DNA from: Ruminococcus sp.
Lineage (GTDB): Bacteria > Bacillota > Clostridia > Oscillospirales > Ruminococcaceae
Reading direction: 5' to 3'
DNA: 22,367 nucleotides
Assembly (NCBI RefSeq): GCF_019417665.1
Contig: NZ_DXUU01000001.1
Coordinates: 126,534-148,900 of the forward strand
Shown: positions 7,134 to 15,050 of the stretch, in pieces
Position numbering within the stretch: the stretch's first letter is position 1
Layout: each line of letters begins with the position of its first letter
Translations under genes and position numbers: made by a program
The notes under the pieces: generated by a model
What the model was told of the DNA's origin: nothing
Databases searched by the model: none
What the model saw: only the letters and a program-made list of their open reading frames with translations

Positions 7134-7952
7134 TTATTTTTTCTCCCCAATGGGAATCCGCACCCGGTATTCGATATAATCATCCCGTTGGATCTTCTGA
7201 GAATCCGCCTTGATACCAGCAGCCTGCATGGTTTCGACGGCTTTGGTGATGGTATTTACAAAGATCCGCACATTCTGGAACACCTTGCTGCGTTTTTTAT
7301 AGCTTTCCCGGCTTTTTTTCTGCCCGATCATCTCCTCCACGGCGGCTTCAGTTTTCTCCACGTTCAGATTCTGCTTGACGACTTTTTCCAGAACTGTCAA
7401 TCGTTCGCTGGGAGACGCCAGCCGAAGCAATGCCCGGGCGTGGCGTTCGGTGAGGTTGTATTTCATGATGACCTCCCGTTCCTCTCCTGTCAGGCGCAGC
7501 AGACGCAGTTTATTGGCAATGGTACTCTGCGCCTTTCCCAATTTTGCAGCCGCATCCTCCTGTGTCATGCCATAGTATGTAATCAGCTTTTCAATGGCAC
7601 TTGCCTCATCGAAAAATGACAGATCCTGCCGCTGAATATTCTCTACCAGTGCCATAATGGCAGAATTCCGGGAACTGATATCCAGAATAATACAGGGCAC
7701 AGCGTGCATTCCTGCCAATTTTGCCGCACGGAGACGGCGTTCTCCGGCAATCAGTTCATAACGGTCGCTGCCCCGGCGGACGGTCAGGGGCTGTAGGATG
7801 CCGTTCTGCATAATGCTTTCTGCCAGTGACTGGATATCTGCCAGGTCAAATTCCGTCCGGGGCTGGTGGGGATTGGGAACGATCTCACTGATCTCCACTT
7901 CGACAATACGGTTGATGGGTTTCTCACGGGTGAATGTTAAAAATCCTGCCAT
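7134..7952 (-). CDS. noc: Nucleoid occlusion protein Noc (ParB paralogue)
   Basis: A 272-residue ParB-family protein. Noc binds its own sites across the chromosome and blocks FtsZ-ring assembly over the nucleoid. CTP-binding boxes are GERRLRAA (70-77) and ENIQRQD (104-110), with a helix-turn-helix at about 129-153. The C-terminal VRIFVNTITKAVETM segment matches the Noc type rather than ParB as I recall the Bacillus sequence. The position between rsmG and parA is also the classical Noc locus. The short N-terminus MAGFLTFTREK could be the membrane-targeting helix. An upstream in-frame ATG at 7970 is open, but ATG 7952 has AAAGGAAG 5 nt upstream and is preferred. Promoter proposed at 7994-8022; terminator at 7086-7128. 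Confidence 0.88.
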   Translation of the reverse strand: MAGFLTFTREKPINRIVEVEISEIVPNPHQPRTEFDLADIQSLAESIMQNGILQPLTVRRGSDRYELIAGERRLRAAKLAGMHAVPCIILDISSRNSAIMALVENIQRQDLSFFDEASAIEKLITYYGMTQEDAAAKLGKAQSTIANKLRLLRLTGEEREVIMKYNLTERHARALLRLASPSERLTVLEKVVKQNLNVEKTEAAVEEMIGQKKSRESYKKRSKVFQNVRIFVNTITKAVETMQAAGIKADSQKIQRDDYIEYRVRIPIGEKK

Positions 7953-7993
7953 AATAACTTCCTTTCGCAATGGGCGTTTCCCTCTGTAGTTTT

Positions 7994-8022
7994 ATTGTAA
8001 CAGATTCGGGAAATGATTGCCA
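7994..8022 (-). promoter_or_regulatory. Probable noc promoter
   Basis: Minus-strand TGGCAA (8017-8022), 17 nt, TACAAT (7994-7999). The -35 is weak. The spacer contains ATTTCCCG, the left part of the Bacillus Noc-binding palindrome ATTTCCCGGGAAAT; the right half is not conserved. Confidence 0.5.
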
Positions 8023-8163
8023 GAGAAAAAAAGTTGGGTTTTCACGGAAAAAGTCAGGATTTTCGGAGATTTCTTTTATAAATCTCCACGGTTCGGGAGA
8101 TTAACGCAAATTATGCAAGCACATCTTGTCAAAATCTGCGATAATTTTTTTTGCATAACCAAA

Positions 8164-8288
8164 CGCCGCAGGCGGCAATGAAGTTTTTTGATCCAGCAAT
8201 TTTTCAAAAATGCTGGCAGAGTCCAGGGCTGCTCGTCCTGGACCTCGCCAGCTGGGCTCAGCTGGATCAGCAGCTTGGGCTGCCTTAT
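8164..8288. repeat. R1 repeat, short composite copy (module A joined to inverted module B)
   Basis: 8164-8227 is module A as in the full copies (GCCGC/GCGGC hairpin, then the CCAGCA/TGCTGG hairpin at about 8193-8216). It then passes through a CCAGG/CCTGG hairpin into the reverse complement of the alternative 5' module seen at 10986-11036. The hairpin core and the 29-nt end palindrome are absent. Together with 7953-8163 this fills the noc-rsmG gap; I see no gene there. Confidence 0.75.
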
Positions 8289-8322
8289 TGGAGATGGGAA
8301 AGTGATTGTTCTCTTTTTGTGT

Positions 8323-9030
8323 TTAAAGTGGTTTCTTTTTGATTTTGTCGCTTCTTCGGGGATATTTTGTTGGCGTTGCTGTCTCTTTTTCCACAACGAT
8401 CAGCCGACGCTCTCCTGCCTGCTCCAGCGTATAGCTTTCCTCAGAAATTACCTTTCCCCCAAGCAGTGCAATGGCATTTTCTGCGGTTTCTGCTGTTTCG
8501 GACGGGCCTTTCATTGCCGCAAATCTGCCGCCTATTTTCACAAAAGGCAGACAATATTCCGTCAGCACCGGCATTGCCGCCACGGCACGGGCTGTGGCAA
8601 AGTCGAACTGTTCCCGATACGCTGGATCCTGGGCACCATCCTCCGCTCTGGCATGTACACAGCGTACATTCCCCAGCCCCAACAGCTCCGCTGTATGTTC
8701 CAGAAACCCAATACGCTTTTGCAGGCTGTCCAACAGTGTAATTTGCAGATCCGGACGTAAAATTGCCAATACCATCCCCGGAAAACCTGCACCTGTTCCC
8801 ACATCAATGCAGCTTATTCCCAAAGGCAGGGAAACTTTTTGCAGCAGCACTGCACTGTCCAGAAAGTGCTTCGCCCAGACCTCCTCCGGCTCTGTAATGG
8901 CGGTGAGATTCATGTGGGCATTGGTTTCCACAAGTTCTTTTAAATAGGTGGAAAACTGTTGAAAGTGAGTCTCGCACAAAGGTAATCCAGCTCCGGCAAA
9001 AATTGCTTTTGCCCTTTCGTAAGTCATCAT
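8323..9030 (-). CDS. rsmG: 16S rRNA (guanine-527 N7) methyltransferase RsmG
   Basis: A 235-residue SAM-dependent methyltransferase (also called GidB) modifying 16S rRNA G527. The SAM-binding motif CIDVGTGAGFPG is at 74-85, with NLTAI at 41-45 and KHFLDS at 54-59, both typical of the family. The C-terminus is a basic tail. Two start codons lie side by side, 9030 and 9027. The first overlaps the mnmG stop by 4 nt (ATGA); the second is better spaced from AGGA. Either way it is coupled to mnmG. The next gene, noc, is 370 nt away with its own probable promoter. Confidence 0.95.
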   Translation of the reverse strand: MMTYERAKAIFAGAGLPLCETHFQQFSTYLKELVETNAHMNLTAITEPEEVWAKHFLDSAVLLQKVSLPLGISCIDVGTGAGFPGMVLAILRPDLQITLLDSLQKRIGFLEHTAELLGLGNVRCVHARAEDGAQDPAYREQFDFATARAVAAMPVLTEYCLPFVKIGGRFAAMKGPSETAETAENAIALLGGKVISEESYTLEQAGERRLIVVEKETATPTKYPRRSDKIKKKPL

Positions 9031-10910
9031 GTCCTGCTTCCCTCCTGATTTGCCGTATCCCAGACCATGAGCACGGAAATATCCGCCGGGGATACGCCGG
9101 AAATACGGCTTGCCTGCCCCAGATTCTGGGGACGGTGAGCGTTCAGTTTCTCTGCCGCCTCCAGCCGTAACCCACGCACAGTGGTATAATCCAGATCTTC
9201 CGGCAGTTTCATATTTTCCAGCTTCCGCATACGCTCGATCTGTGCCAGCTGCTTGCTGATATACCCCTCATATTTGATCTGAATCTCCACCTGTTCCCCG
9301 ATAACCGCCGGCAATTCCGGACGCTCCGGGTCAAAGGGAGCGATGATATCATAATTCAACTGAGGACGGCGAATAAGATCCGCTGCCTTACAGCCTGTGG
9401 AAAGTGCAGCAGTGCCGTGTTCCTCCAAAAAAGCGTTCAGTTCTTCGGAAGGTGCCAGATTGGTCTTTTCCACACGTTTTCGCTCCTGTTCCACAAGGCG
9501 GTATTTTTCTACCATAGCACCATAGCGCTCCTCAGAAACCAACCCCAGTGCATGTCCCAAGGGCATCAGCCGCCAATCTGCATTATCCTGGCGAAGAATC
9601 AGACGATATTCGCTGCGGGATGTCATCATACGATAAGGATCCTCACAGCCTTTTGTGACCAGATCATCCACCAGCGTACCAATATAAGAGGATGCACGAT
9701 CCAGCACAAAAGGCACTTTTCCCTGCACCAGCAATGCCGCATTGATACCAGCAACAAGCCCCTGGGCTGCCGCTTCTTCATAGCCGGAGCTGCCGTTAAA
9801 CTGCCCTGCGCCAAACAGACCGCTGATCTTCTTACTCTCCAAACTGGCACGCAGCTCCGTAGGATCGACGCAGTCATACTCAATGGCATACGCCGGGCGC
9901 ATGATCTCCACATGCTCCAGTCCCTTGATGGTGCGCAGGAATGCCAACTGCACATCTTCCGGCAAGGAAGAGGACATGCCCTGCAAATAATATTCCTCCG
10001 TCTCCAGACCCATGGGCTCCACAAACAGCTGATGCCGGGGTTTGTCCGCAAAACGCACAATTTTTGTCTCAATGGACGGGCAGTACCGGGGACCGACGCC
10101 TTCGATCTGCCCGGAAAACAGAGGGGAACGATGGAGATTTTCCCGGATGATCCGGTGGGTCTCAGCGTTGGTATAGGTGATATAGCAGGAGACCTGATTG
10201 TGCATGGCTGAGGCATCGGAACCAAAAGAAAAGGGCACGATTTCTTCATCGCCATCCTGGCGTTCTATGGCGTCAAAATCAATGCTTCGCCGATGGACAC
10301 GGCAGGGCGTTCCCGTCTTGAAACGACGCATCCGCAGCCCCAGCTGCTTCAGATTTTCCCCAAGAGGGCGGCTGGGCAAAGCGGCATCAGGGCCGCTTTC
10401 GTAGGAAACCTGTCCCACATGAATCCGCCCGTTCAGGTAAGTTCCCGTTGCTATTACTACCGCCGACACATCATATTGTGCACCAAGGGAAGTAACAACG
10501 CCGCAGACCTTGCCGTCCTGAACCTGAACCTCGGCGATCTCCGCCTGTTTGATCTCCAGATTGGGAGTCTTTTCGCAGATCTGCTTCATGTAATTGTGAT
10601 ATTTCACCCGATCTGCCTGCACACGGAGACTGTGGACAGCTGGACCTTTTCCACGGTTGAGCATACGGCTCTGGAGAAAGCAAGCATCCGCTGCTCTGCC
10701 CATTTCGCCGCCAAGGGCGTCAATTTCTCGTACCAGATGACCTTTTGCCGTACCGCCGATAGACGGATTGCAGGGCATGTTGGCGATCTGATCGAGGGAT
10801 ATGGTAAAGAGCACCGTCCGGCAGCCAAGTCGGGCAGAGGAAAGAGCTGCTTCCACGCCGGCATGACCTGCGCCGATCACGGCAACTTCGTAATTTCCCA
10901 TGTGATACAT
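9027..10910 (-). CDS. mnmG: tRNA uridine-5-carboxymethylaminomethyl modification enzyme MnmG (GidA)
   Basis: A 627-residue FAD/NADH enzyme that works with MnmE to form (c)mnm5U34 at the wobble position of several tRNAs. The N-terminal dinucleotide fold has GAGHAG at 13-18. The family signature around GPRYCPSIETKIVRFADKP is intact, as is HQLFVEPMG. The C-terminal helical domain ends in a typical GVSPADISVLMVW. ATG 10910 has AAGGAGTG 7 nt upstream; ATG 10901 (MGNYEV) is a less likely start. A parS site lies 28 nt before the start. rsmG overlaps its end. The usual mnmE-mnmG coupling is broken here by about 600 nt of repeats. Confidence 0.97.
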   Translation of the reverse strand: MYHMGNYEVAVIGAGHAGVEAALSSARLGCRTVLFTISLDQIANMPCNPSIGGTAKGHLVREIDALGGEMGRAADACFLQSRMLNRGKGPAVHSLRVQADRVKYHNYMKQICEKTPNLEIKQAEIAEVQVQDGKVCGVVTSLGAQYDVSAVVIATGTYLNGRIHVGQVSYESGPDAALPSRPLGENLKQLGLRMRRFKTGTPCRVHRRSIDFDAIERQDGDEEIVPFSFGSDASAMHNQVSCYITYTNAETHRIIRENLHRSPLFSGQIEGVGPRYCPSIETKIVRFADKPRHQLFVEPMGLETEEYYLQGMSSSLPEDVQLAFLRTIKGLEHVEIMRPAYAIEYDCVDPTELRASLESKKISGLFGAGQFNGSSGYEEAAAQGLVAGINAALLVQGKVPFVLDRASSYIGTLVDDLVTKGCEDPYRMMTSRSEYRLILRQDNADWRLMPLGHALGLVSEERYGAMVEKYRLVEQERKRVEKTNLAPSEELNAFLEEHGTAALSTGCKAADLIRRPQLNYDIIAPFDPERPELPAVIGEQVEIQIKYEGYISKQLAQIERMRKLENMKLPEDLDYTTVRGLRLEAAEKLNAHRPQNLGQASRISGVSPADISVLMVWDTANQEGSRT

Positions 10911-10937
10911 ATTGAATCACTCCTTCGGATTGATAGG

Positions 10938-10953
10938 TGTTTCACGTGAAACA
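10938..10953. promoter_or_regulatory. parS: parS site upstream of mnmG
   Basis: Perfect TGTTTCACGTGAAACA, 28 bp upstream of the mnmG start codon and probably within its leader or promoter. Confidence 0.93.
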
Positions 10954-10985
10954 AAAATTAGAACAGCCAAGGAATATTTTCTAAG

Positions 10986-11221
10986 TAAGGCTGCCCAAAC
11001 TGCTGGTCCAGCTGAGCACAGCTGGCGCAGGTCCAGGGCTGCGCAGCCCTGGTCGCCGTCCGCAGACGGCGAAATACCTTGCGCCGTTCTTTCGGCGCAC
11101 GGAGAAAAGGGGTGAGAAAAGCGACAGCTTTTCGAGGGGAAAGCGAATAAGACCGCTTTCCCCTGTTTCCGCTTAACACGGCTAAAGCCTTTGTAAACGT
11201 TCCAGTGGAACGTTTACAACG
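10986..11221 (+). repeat. R1 repeat, full copy with alternative 5' module B
   Basis: Starts TAAGGCTGCCCAAAC (module B, with nested CCAGCTG hairpins) instead of module A, then joins the shared core. Core stems: CCAGGGCT/AGCCCTGG; TCGCCGTC/GACGGCGA; GCGCCG/CGGCGC; GAAAAGC/GCTTTTC; GGGGAAAGCG/CGCTTTCCCC. It ends in the 29-nt palindrome at 11191-11219 with 14-bp arms TTGTAAACGTTCCA. No believable ORF. Confidence 0.85.
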
Positions 11222-11511
11222 GAATTTCTTACAATATTATTCTAAATAGCACAAAAGAAACTGGCGCCGGCGAATTCGCTCGTTTCACTCGCTGTTCGCC
11301 TGGGTACGCATCGCCGTTGCTGTCTTTTACTGTACTTGTTTTGTGGTAATTCTGAATTTTCGGAACAAAAATTTCTACCTTTATTTTTTGACGGTGACGC
11401 GTTTGCTGTTCTGAATTGCACTTTGCTTGTTAGGTGTTTCTTCCTTTTTTCTTTGCTGAAAAGAAAAAAGGAAGCGAAAAAAGAAAAGAGTTCTCGCTGC
11501 GCTCGTGTAGG
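11222..11511. other. Gene-free stretch with inverted repeats after mnmE
   Basis: No gene is visible. It has a GGCGAA/TTCGCC pair (11269-11300) and a 15-bp inverted repeat of CTTCCTTTTTTCTTT type at 11440-11454/11460-11474 with a 5-nt loop. The latter lies about 40 nt past the mnmE stop on the minus strand and could be part of its terminator, though no clean U-tract follows. Confidence 0.5.
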
Positions 11512-12876
11512 TTACTTGCCTACGCAGAAGCGTGAGAATACATCGTTGACGACGGCTTCGGAAACTCGTTCACCTGTCAGCGTCAGAAGCGCATCTGCTG
11601 CCTCTTCCAGCAGCACCGTCACGCCGTCCAACATCTCCCCGGCATCCAACGCTTCCAGTGCCTGCAATATCTGCCCTTTCGCAGTCTCCAAACACTGTTT
11701 TTGCCGTGCATTTGCCACAATTCCCAACTCCGGCGTTACCTTCGCCTGATAGAACATCTCCTCCACCGTTTTCCGCAATTCTTCCAGTCCATCTCCAGCC
11801 TTTGCTGCCATGAAAATCACATGCCCGAACCGCTCCTGCAAAGTCCGGATGTCCAGCTTTGTCTCCTGGTCAGACTTATTCACAATGGCGATCACCGGCT
11901 TCTCCGGCAGCTGCTCCAGCATCCGCAAGTCATCCCCGTCCAAAGGCCTCGTGGTATCAAACACCGCCAGTATCAGATCTGCCGCCTGCAATCGCTCTTC
12001 TGCGATCTGCACGCCCATCTGTTCAATGACATCCTCCGTCTCCCGGAGTCCAGCCGTGTCCGACAGCCGCAGCGTCACATTCCCCAGCCGTATCTGCTCC
12101 TCCACCACATCTCGTGTCGTACCGGCAATCTCCGTAACAATACTCCGCTGACTTCCTGTCAACAGGTTAAACAGGGTGGATTTTCCCACATTCGGTTTCC
12201 CCACAATGACCGCTGATACACCGGATTGCAAAATTCGCCCGTAATCGTAAGTGGCAAGAGTTTCATCCAGCTGCGCCAACACCGGCGCAAGGGCTTCTCT
12301 CAGACTCTCCGGCGTTACAGCAGGTATTTCATCCTCCGGATAATCTGCCCATGCCGCAAGATCCCCCAGACTGCGGACAATGCCCTGAGTGATCTGCTGT
12401 ACCCGATGGTACAGCGCACCATTCTGCTGGGCGTAGGCGAATTCCAGCTCCCGTTTTCCGGCAGCGCCAATGACATCCATGACTGCTTCTGCCTGGGTGA
12501 GGGTCATTTTTCCGGCGAGAAACGCCCGTCTGGTGAATTCCCCCGGCTGCGCCGGAACTGCCCCGGCGTGAAGTACTGCACGAAGCAGCTGTTCTGTCAC
12601 ATAAATGCCCCCATGGCAGGAAAGCTCCGCTACATCCTCGCCGGTGTAGCTGTGGGGTGCACGAAAAACGGTGAAAATACCGTCATCCATTTCCCTGCCC
12701 TGCTCGTCCAGAAATGTGCCATAGGCACAGGTATAACCCTGCATTTCCGCCGGAATTTTCCCGGAAGCACTGCGGAAACATGCCCCGGCAATGGCAAGCG
12801 CATTCTCACCGGAAATGCGTATCACAGCAATGCCGCCGGCAGCGTGGGGGGTTGCAATGGCTGCAATGGTATCCAT
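11512..12876 (-). CDS. mnmE: tRNA modification GTPase MnmE (TrmE)
   Basis: A 454-residue potassium-dependent GTPase, partner of MnmG in wobble-uridine modification. The N-terminal tetrahydrofolate-binding domain spans about 1-118. A helical domain surrounds the inserted G domain, which has the P-loop GKPNVGKST (226-234), DTAGLRET (G3) and NKSD (G4). The C-terminus is FCVGK, the conserved C-[ILV]-G-K motif carrying the catalytic cysteine. AAAGGAGG 6-8 nt upstream supports ATG 12876. The gene normally sits directly between jag and mnmG. Here a DUF2520-type gene lies upstream and an R1 repeat downstream. Confidence 0.97.
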   Translation of the reverse strand: MDTIAAIATPHAAGGIAVIRISGENALAIAGACFRSASGKIPAEMQGYTCAYGTFLDEQGREMDDGIFTVFRAPHSYTGEDVAELSCHGGIYVTEQLLRAVLHAGAVPAQPGEFTRRAFLAGKMTLTQAEAVMDVIGAAGKRELEFAYAQQNGALYHRVQQITQGIVRSLGDLAAWADYPEDEIPAVTPESLREALAPVLAQLDETLATYDYGRILQSGVSAVIVGKPNVGKSTLFNLLTGSQRSIVTEIAGTTRDVVEEQIRLGNVTLRLSDTAGLRETEDVIEQMGVQIAEERLQAADLILAVFDTTRPLDGDDLRMLEQLPEKPVIAIVNKSDQETKLDIRTLQERFGHVIFMAAKAGDGLEELRKTVEEMFYQAKVTPELGIVANARQKQCLETAKGQILQALEALDAGEMLDGVTVLLEEAADALLTLTGERVSEAVVNDVFSRFCVGK

Positions 12877-12899
12877 AGGATTCCTCCTTTTTCTAAGGT

Positions 12900-12919
12900 A
12901 AAAGTGGGCAATCCCACTT
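12900..12919 (-). terminator. Possible weak terminator or attenuator between the DUF2520 gene and mnmE
   Basis: On the minus strand AAGTGGG, loop ATTG, CCCACTT, then TTA. The U-tract is short, so it may only reduce read-through into mnmE. Confidence 0.4.
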
Positions 12920-12952
12920 GATTTGTTTCAAATCTCTTATGAGAAAACATGC

Positions 12953-13789
12953 TTATCCTTCCAAAAGCACAGACAATTCACCATAGTCCCTATCGGGATT
13001 TTTTTGTTTTGCCACATGGAGCAGACGACGTGACAGCAACCGATAAATCTCCCGTTCCTCTCCCTCTAATGCACAAAGGTGTTTGTTTACAGTAATTTGG
13101 TCGGCACGTTCTACAGGCCCAGTAAGTGCTCCGATCACGCCGCATGACGCAATATTTTCGGCGTTGCCTATGAACAGAGATTGCAGCGCATGATCGGCAA
13201 AACTTTCACTCAGTCCGCATTCTTTCAGCAGGCCCACAGCGATATCATATAGCCCTGCTACAAGGTTGCTTGCATACACTGAAGCGGCATGGTATTTCAC
13301 CTTTTGCTCTCCTGAAATCGTCTCCACAGGATTTCCGCAGCTGCGAATCAGGTCAGCCATATCCGACGTATTTTCTCCTTCAATTGTAAAATATGCTTTG
13401 GATAAATTCCGATACCCGGTAAACTTATCATTTATGGCACATATAGGATGAATGGAGCACCCTTTTGCACCTTTGCTGCCGATATCCCGAAAAACGCTTG
13501 AAGAAAGTGCACCGCTGCAATGGGCAAGCCACTTTCCCTCTATGTGATATTTCGCTATTTCAGAGTAAACATCTTGGATATTCCCATCTGGAACTGTAAG
13601 AAACAGAGTATCACTTTCTTTTATGATCTCACTTAATTCGGTGTAACACTTCGTTCCTGTAAATTCTGCTGCTGTTTTTGCAGAGTTCCGGTTTCGGCTG
13701 TAATAGCCGGAAACGTATATGTTATGCTCTGTAAAGTATTTTCCCAGCGAAAAGCCCACTTTACCTGCGCCTATTAATCCGATGGTCAA
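12953..13789 (-). CDS. Rossmann-like / DUF2520-type NAD(P)-binding protein
   Basis: A 278-residue protein with an N-terminal dinucleotide fold (GLIGAGKVG, GxGxxG at 7-12) and a C-terminal all-helical part typical of the Rossmann-like plus DUF2520 architecture, related to ketopantoate reductase and F420-dependent oxidoreductases. Visible motifs are SDTLFLTVPD, HCSGALSS, SIHPICAI and KYHAASVYASNLV. The substrate is unknown. The start is TTG at 13789: an in-frame TGA lies immediately before it, no in-frame ATG is available, and GAGGTGAT sits at proper distance. The gene interrupts the usual jag-mnmE order. Its codons seem more AT-rich than its neighbours', hinting at insertion or transfer, but I have not measured this. 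Confidence 0.88.
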   Translation of the reverse strand: MTIGLIGAGKVGFSLGKYFTEHNIYVSGYYSRNRNSAKTAAEFTGTKCYTELSEIIKESDTLFLTVPDGNIQDVYSEIAKYHIEGKWLAHCSGALSSSVFRDIGSKGAKGCSIHPICAINDKFTGYRNLSKAYFTIEGENTSDMADLIRSCGNPVETISGEQKVKYHAASVYASNLVAGLYDIAVGLLKECGLSESFADHALQSLFIGNAENIASCGVIGALTGPVERADQITVNKHLCALEGEEREIYRLLSRRLLHVAKQKNPDRDYGELSVLLEG

Positions 13790-13862
13790 TCACATCACCT
13801 CTATGAGAACAAGTTCTGATTCTTGCGAGGACAAATACAGTTCACCTCTATACCCATATTCC

Positions 13863-13890
13863 AAAAAACGGGCTGTTACACGCAGCCCGT
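13863..13890 (-). terminator. jag terminator
   Basis: Minus-strand ACGGGCTG, 7-nt loop, CAGCCCGT, then TTTTT. It lies about 40 nt past the jag stop, beyond the parS site at 13908, and ends the yidD-yidC-jag transcript. Confidence 0.9.
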
Positions 13891-13907
13891 TTCTGTGGAT
13901 ATTCAAC

Positions 13908-13923
13908 TGTTTCACGTGAAACA
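13908..13923. promoter_or_regulatory. parS: parS site after jag
   Basis: Perfect TGTTTCACGTGAAACA, 4 nt beyond the jag stop codon and before its terminator. It is the parS closest to oriC in this window, about 6.3 kb away. Confidence 0.93.
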
Positions 13924-13927
13924 ATTC

Positions 13928-14923
13928 TTATAACTCAATCTTCCCATACAGCCCTGCGTTTAATTCATCCTCTGGCTTGGGCTTCTTATAATCCCGTTCA
14001 AAGCTAGTTTTCACGGAATCCAGATTAGCACGCTTGAATTCTTCTGGCTGGCGTTCCCGATAAGGGCGCTTGCCCCCACGGTTCTGACCGCCCTTACCGC
14101 CGCGGTTTCCGCCGCTGCGCTTGCCGTTTATAGAAGAAACCACGACCTTCCGGTAAGGATCTTCGCCCACGCTCCGAGAAGTCACGCCTTCGATTTCTGA
14201 GATCCGGCTGTGAATGATCCGGCGCTCATAGGGATTCATAGGCTCCAGTGTGGTAGCACGGCCAGTGCGAAGCACGCTGCGTGCAATCTTTTCTGCCAAC
14301 TGTTCCAGCGTCTTGCGCCGCTTTTCCCGATACCCGTTGCTATCCAGAAGCAAACGGCAATAGTTCTCACTGCCCTTATTCACCAGAATTGATGCCAGAT
14401 ACTGGATAGAATCCAATGTTTCACCACGTCTGCCGATAATCGTACCGCTCTTGGACTGACTGCGCAGCTCCATACGGATGCCGTTTTCGGTGCGCATGGT
14501 GGTAATGGTCACTTCAATGCCCATTGCCTGATAAATATCTGCAATATACTGCCGTGCACGGAGCAGATTCGGCGTCATATCCTCTTCTGTCAGAATGGTC
14601 TCAATTGCCTCAGATTCCATGCCTCTTGTGGAAGAATCATCCTGCGGAATCACAATTTCTTCTACAGAAGCCACTGCTTCCTGTAACGCAGGCTTTTCCG
14701 AAACCTCCGGTTCTGCCGCTGCGGGTGCTGATGCCAGTGTTTCTTCCGGCTCTGCAGGCTCGTACACTGCCTCAACCTGTGCCTCACGTTTTACTTTGCC
14801 GAACAACGATTTTTTCGGCTCTTCCAGGATTCGAAATACAATGTTATCTTCTGACACACCGAACTTTTCGGATGCCATCTGCTTTGCCTCTTCGATACTT
14901 TTCGCAGTGAAGATCTCTTTCAT
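13928..14923 (-). CDS. jag: RNA-binding protein Jag (KhpB/EloR) with Gly-rich tail
   Basis: A 331-residue protein with the Jag-N domain (about 1-55, MKEIFTAKSIEEAK), an acidic Ala/Glu/Pro linker (about 56-115), a KH domain with the GRRG loop at 165-168, and an R3H domain with Arg234 and His238 in RRIIH. Jag/KhpB binds RNA with KhpA and affects cell elongation and division in streptococci. An unusual Gly/Arg/Lys-rich segment follows R3H at about 269-289 (SGGNRGGKGGQNRGGK), with a further 40-residue charged tail; it looks like an RGG-type RNA-binding extension. An upstream ATG at 14959 is in frame, but 14923 matches the conserved domain start and has AAAGGGA about 10 nt upstream. It lies downstream of yidC, separated by an M repeat. 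Confidence 0.93.
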   Translation of the reverse strand: MKEIFTAKSIEEAKQMASEKFGVSEDNIVFRILEEPKKSLFGKVKREAQVEAVYEPAEPEETLASAPAAAEPEVSEKPALQEAVASVEEIVIPQDDSSTRGMESEAIETILTEEDMTPNLLRARQYIADIYQAMGIEVTITTMRTENGIRMELRSQSKSGTIIGRRGETLDSIQYLASILVNKGSENYCRLLLDSNGYREKRRKTLEQLAEKIARSVLRTGRATTLEPMNPYERRIIHSRISEIEGVTSRSVGEDPYRKVVVSSINGKRSGGNRGGKGGQNRGGKRPYRERQPEEFKRANLDSVKTSFERDYKKPKPEDELNAGLYGKIEL

Positions 14924-15002
14924 AACCTGTTCATCCCTTTCTATTCTGTGGGACTTCATTCCCTGTCTCTTTTTTCACGCATTTGTTTCAGAACATTTTC
15001 TT

Positions 15003-15049
15003 AGGCAGCACCGCACAAAGACCGCCTGACGGCTTTGTACGATAATACC
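15003..15049. repeat. Short, decayed M-family palindrome between yidC and jag
   Basis: The left end GGCAGCACCGCACAAAG (15004-15020) keeps the M-family terminus. The right end CTTTGTACGATAATACC (15033-15049) is diverged, with five unpaired positions. It touches the yidC stop codon (15051-15053). Confidence 0.65.
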
Positions 15050-15050
15050 C

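Noticed and set aside
8076..8396. Minus-strand ORF containing LPAFLKNCWIKKLHCRLRR, also encoded at 19467-19739 and 21621-21863
   Set aside because: The shared peptide is only the translation of R1 module A; variation between copies preserves hairpin pairing rather than codons.
9417..10211. Plus-strand 264-codon ORF opposite mnmG (also 10293-10949)
   Set aside because: Antisense shadows of the conserved mnmG coding frame.
12226..12921. Plus-strand 231-codon ORF opposite mnmE
   Set aside because: Antisense shadow of mnmE; runs past its ribosome site with no start signal of its own.
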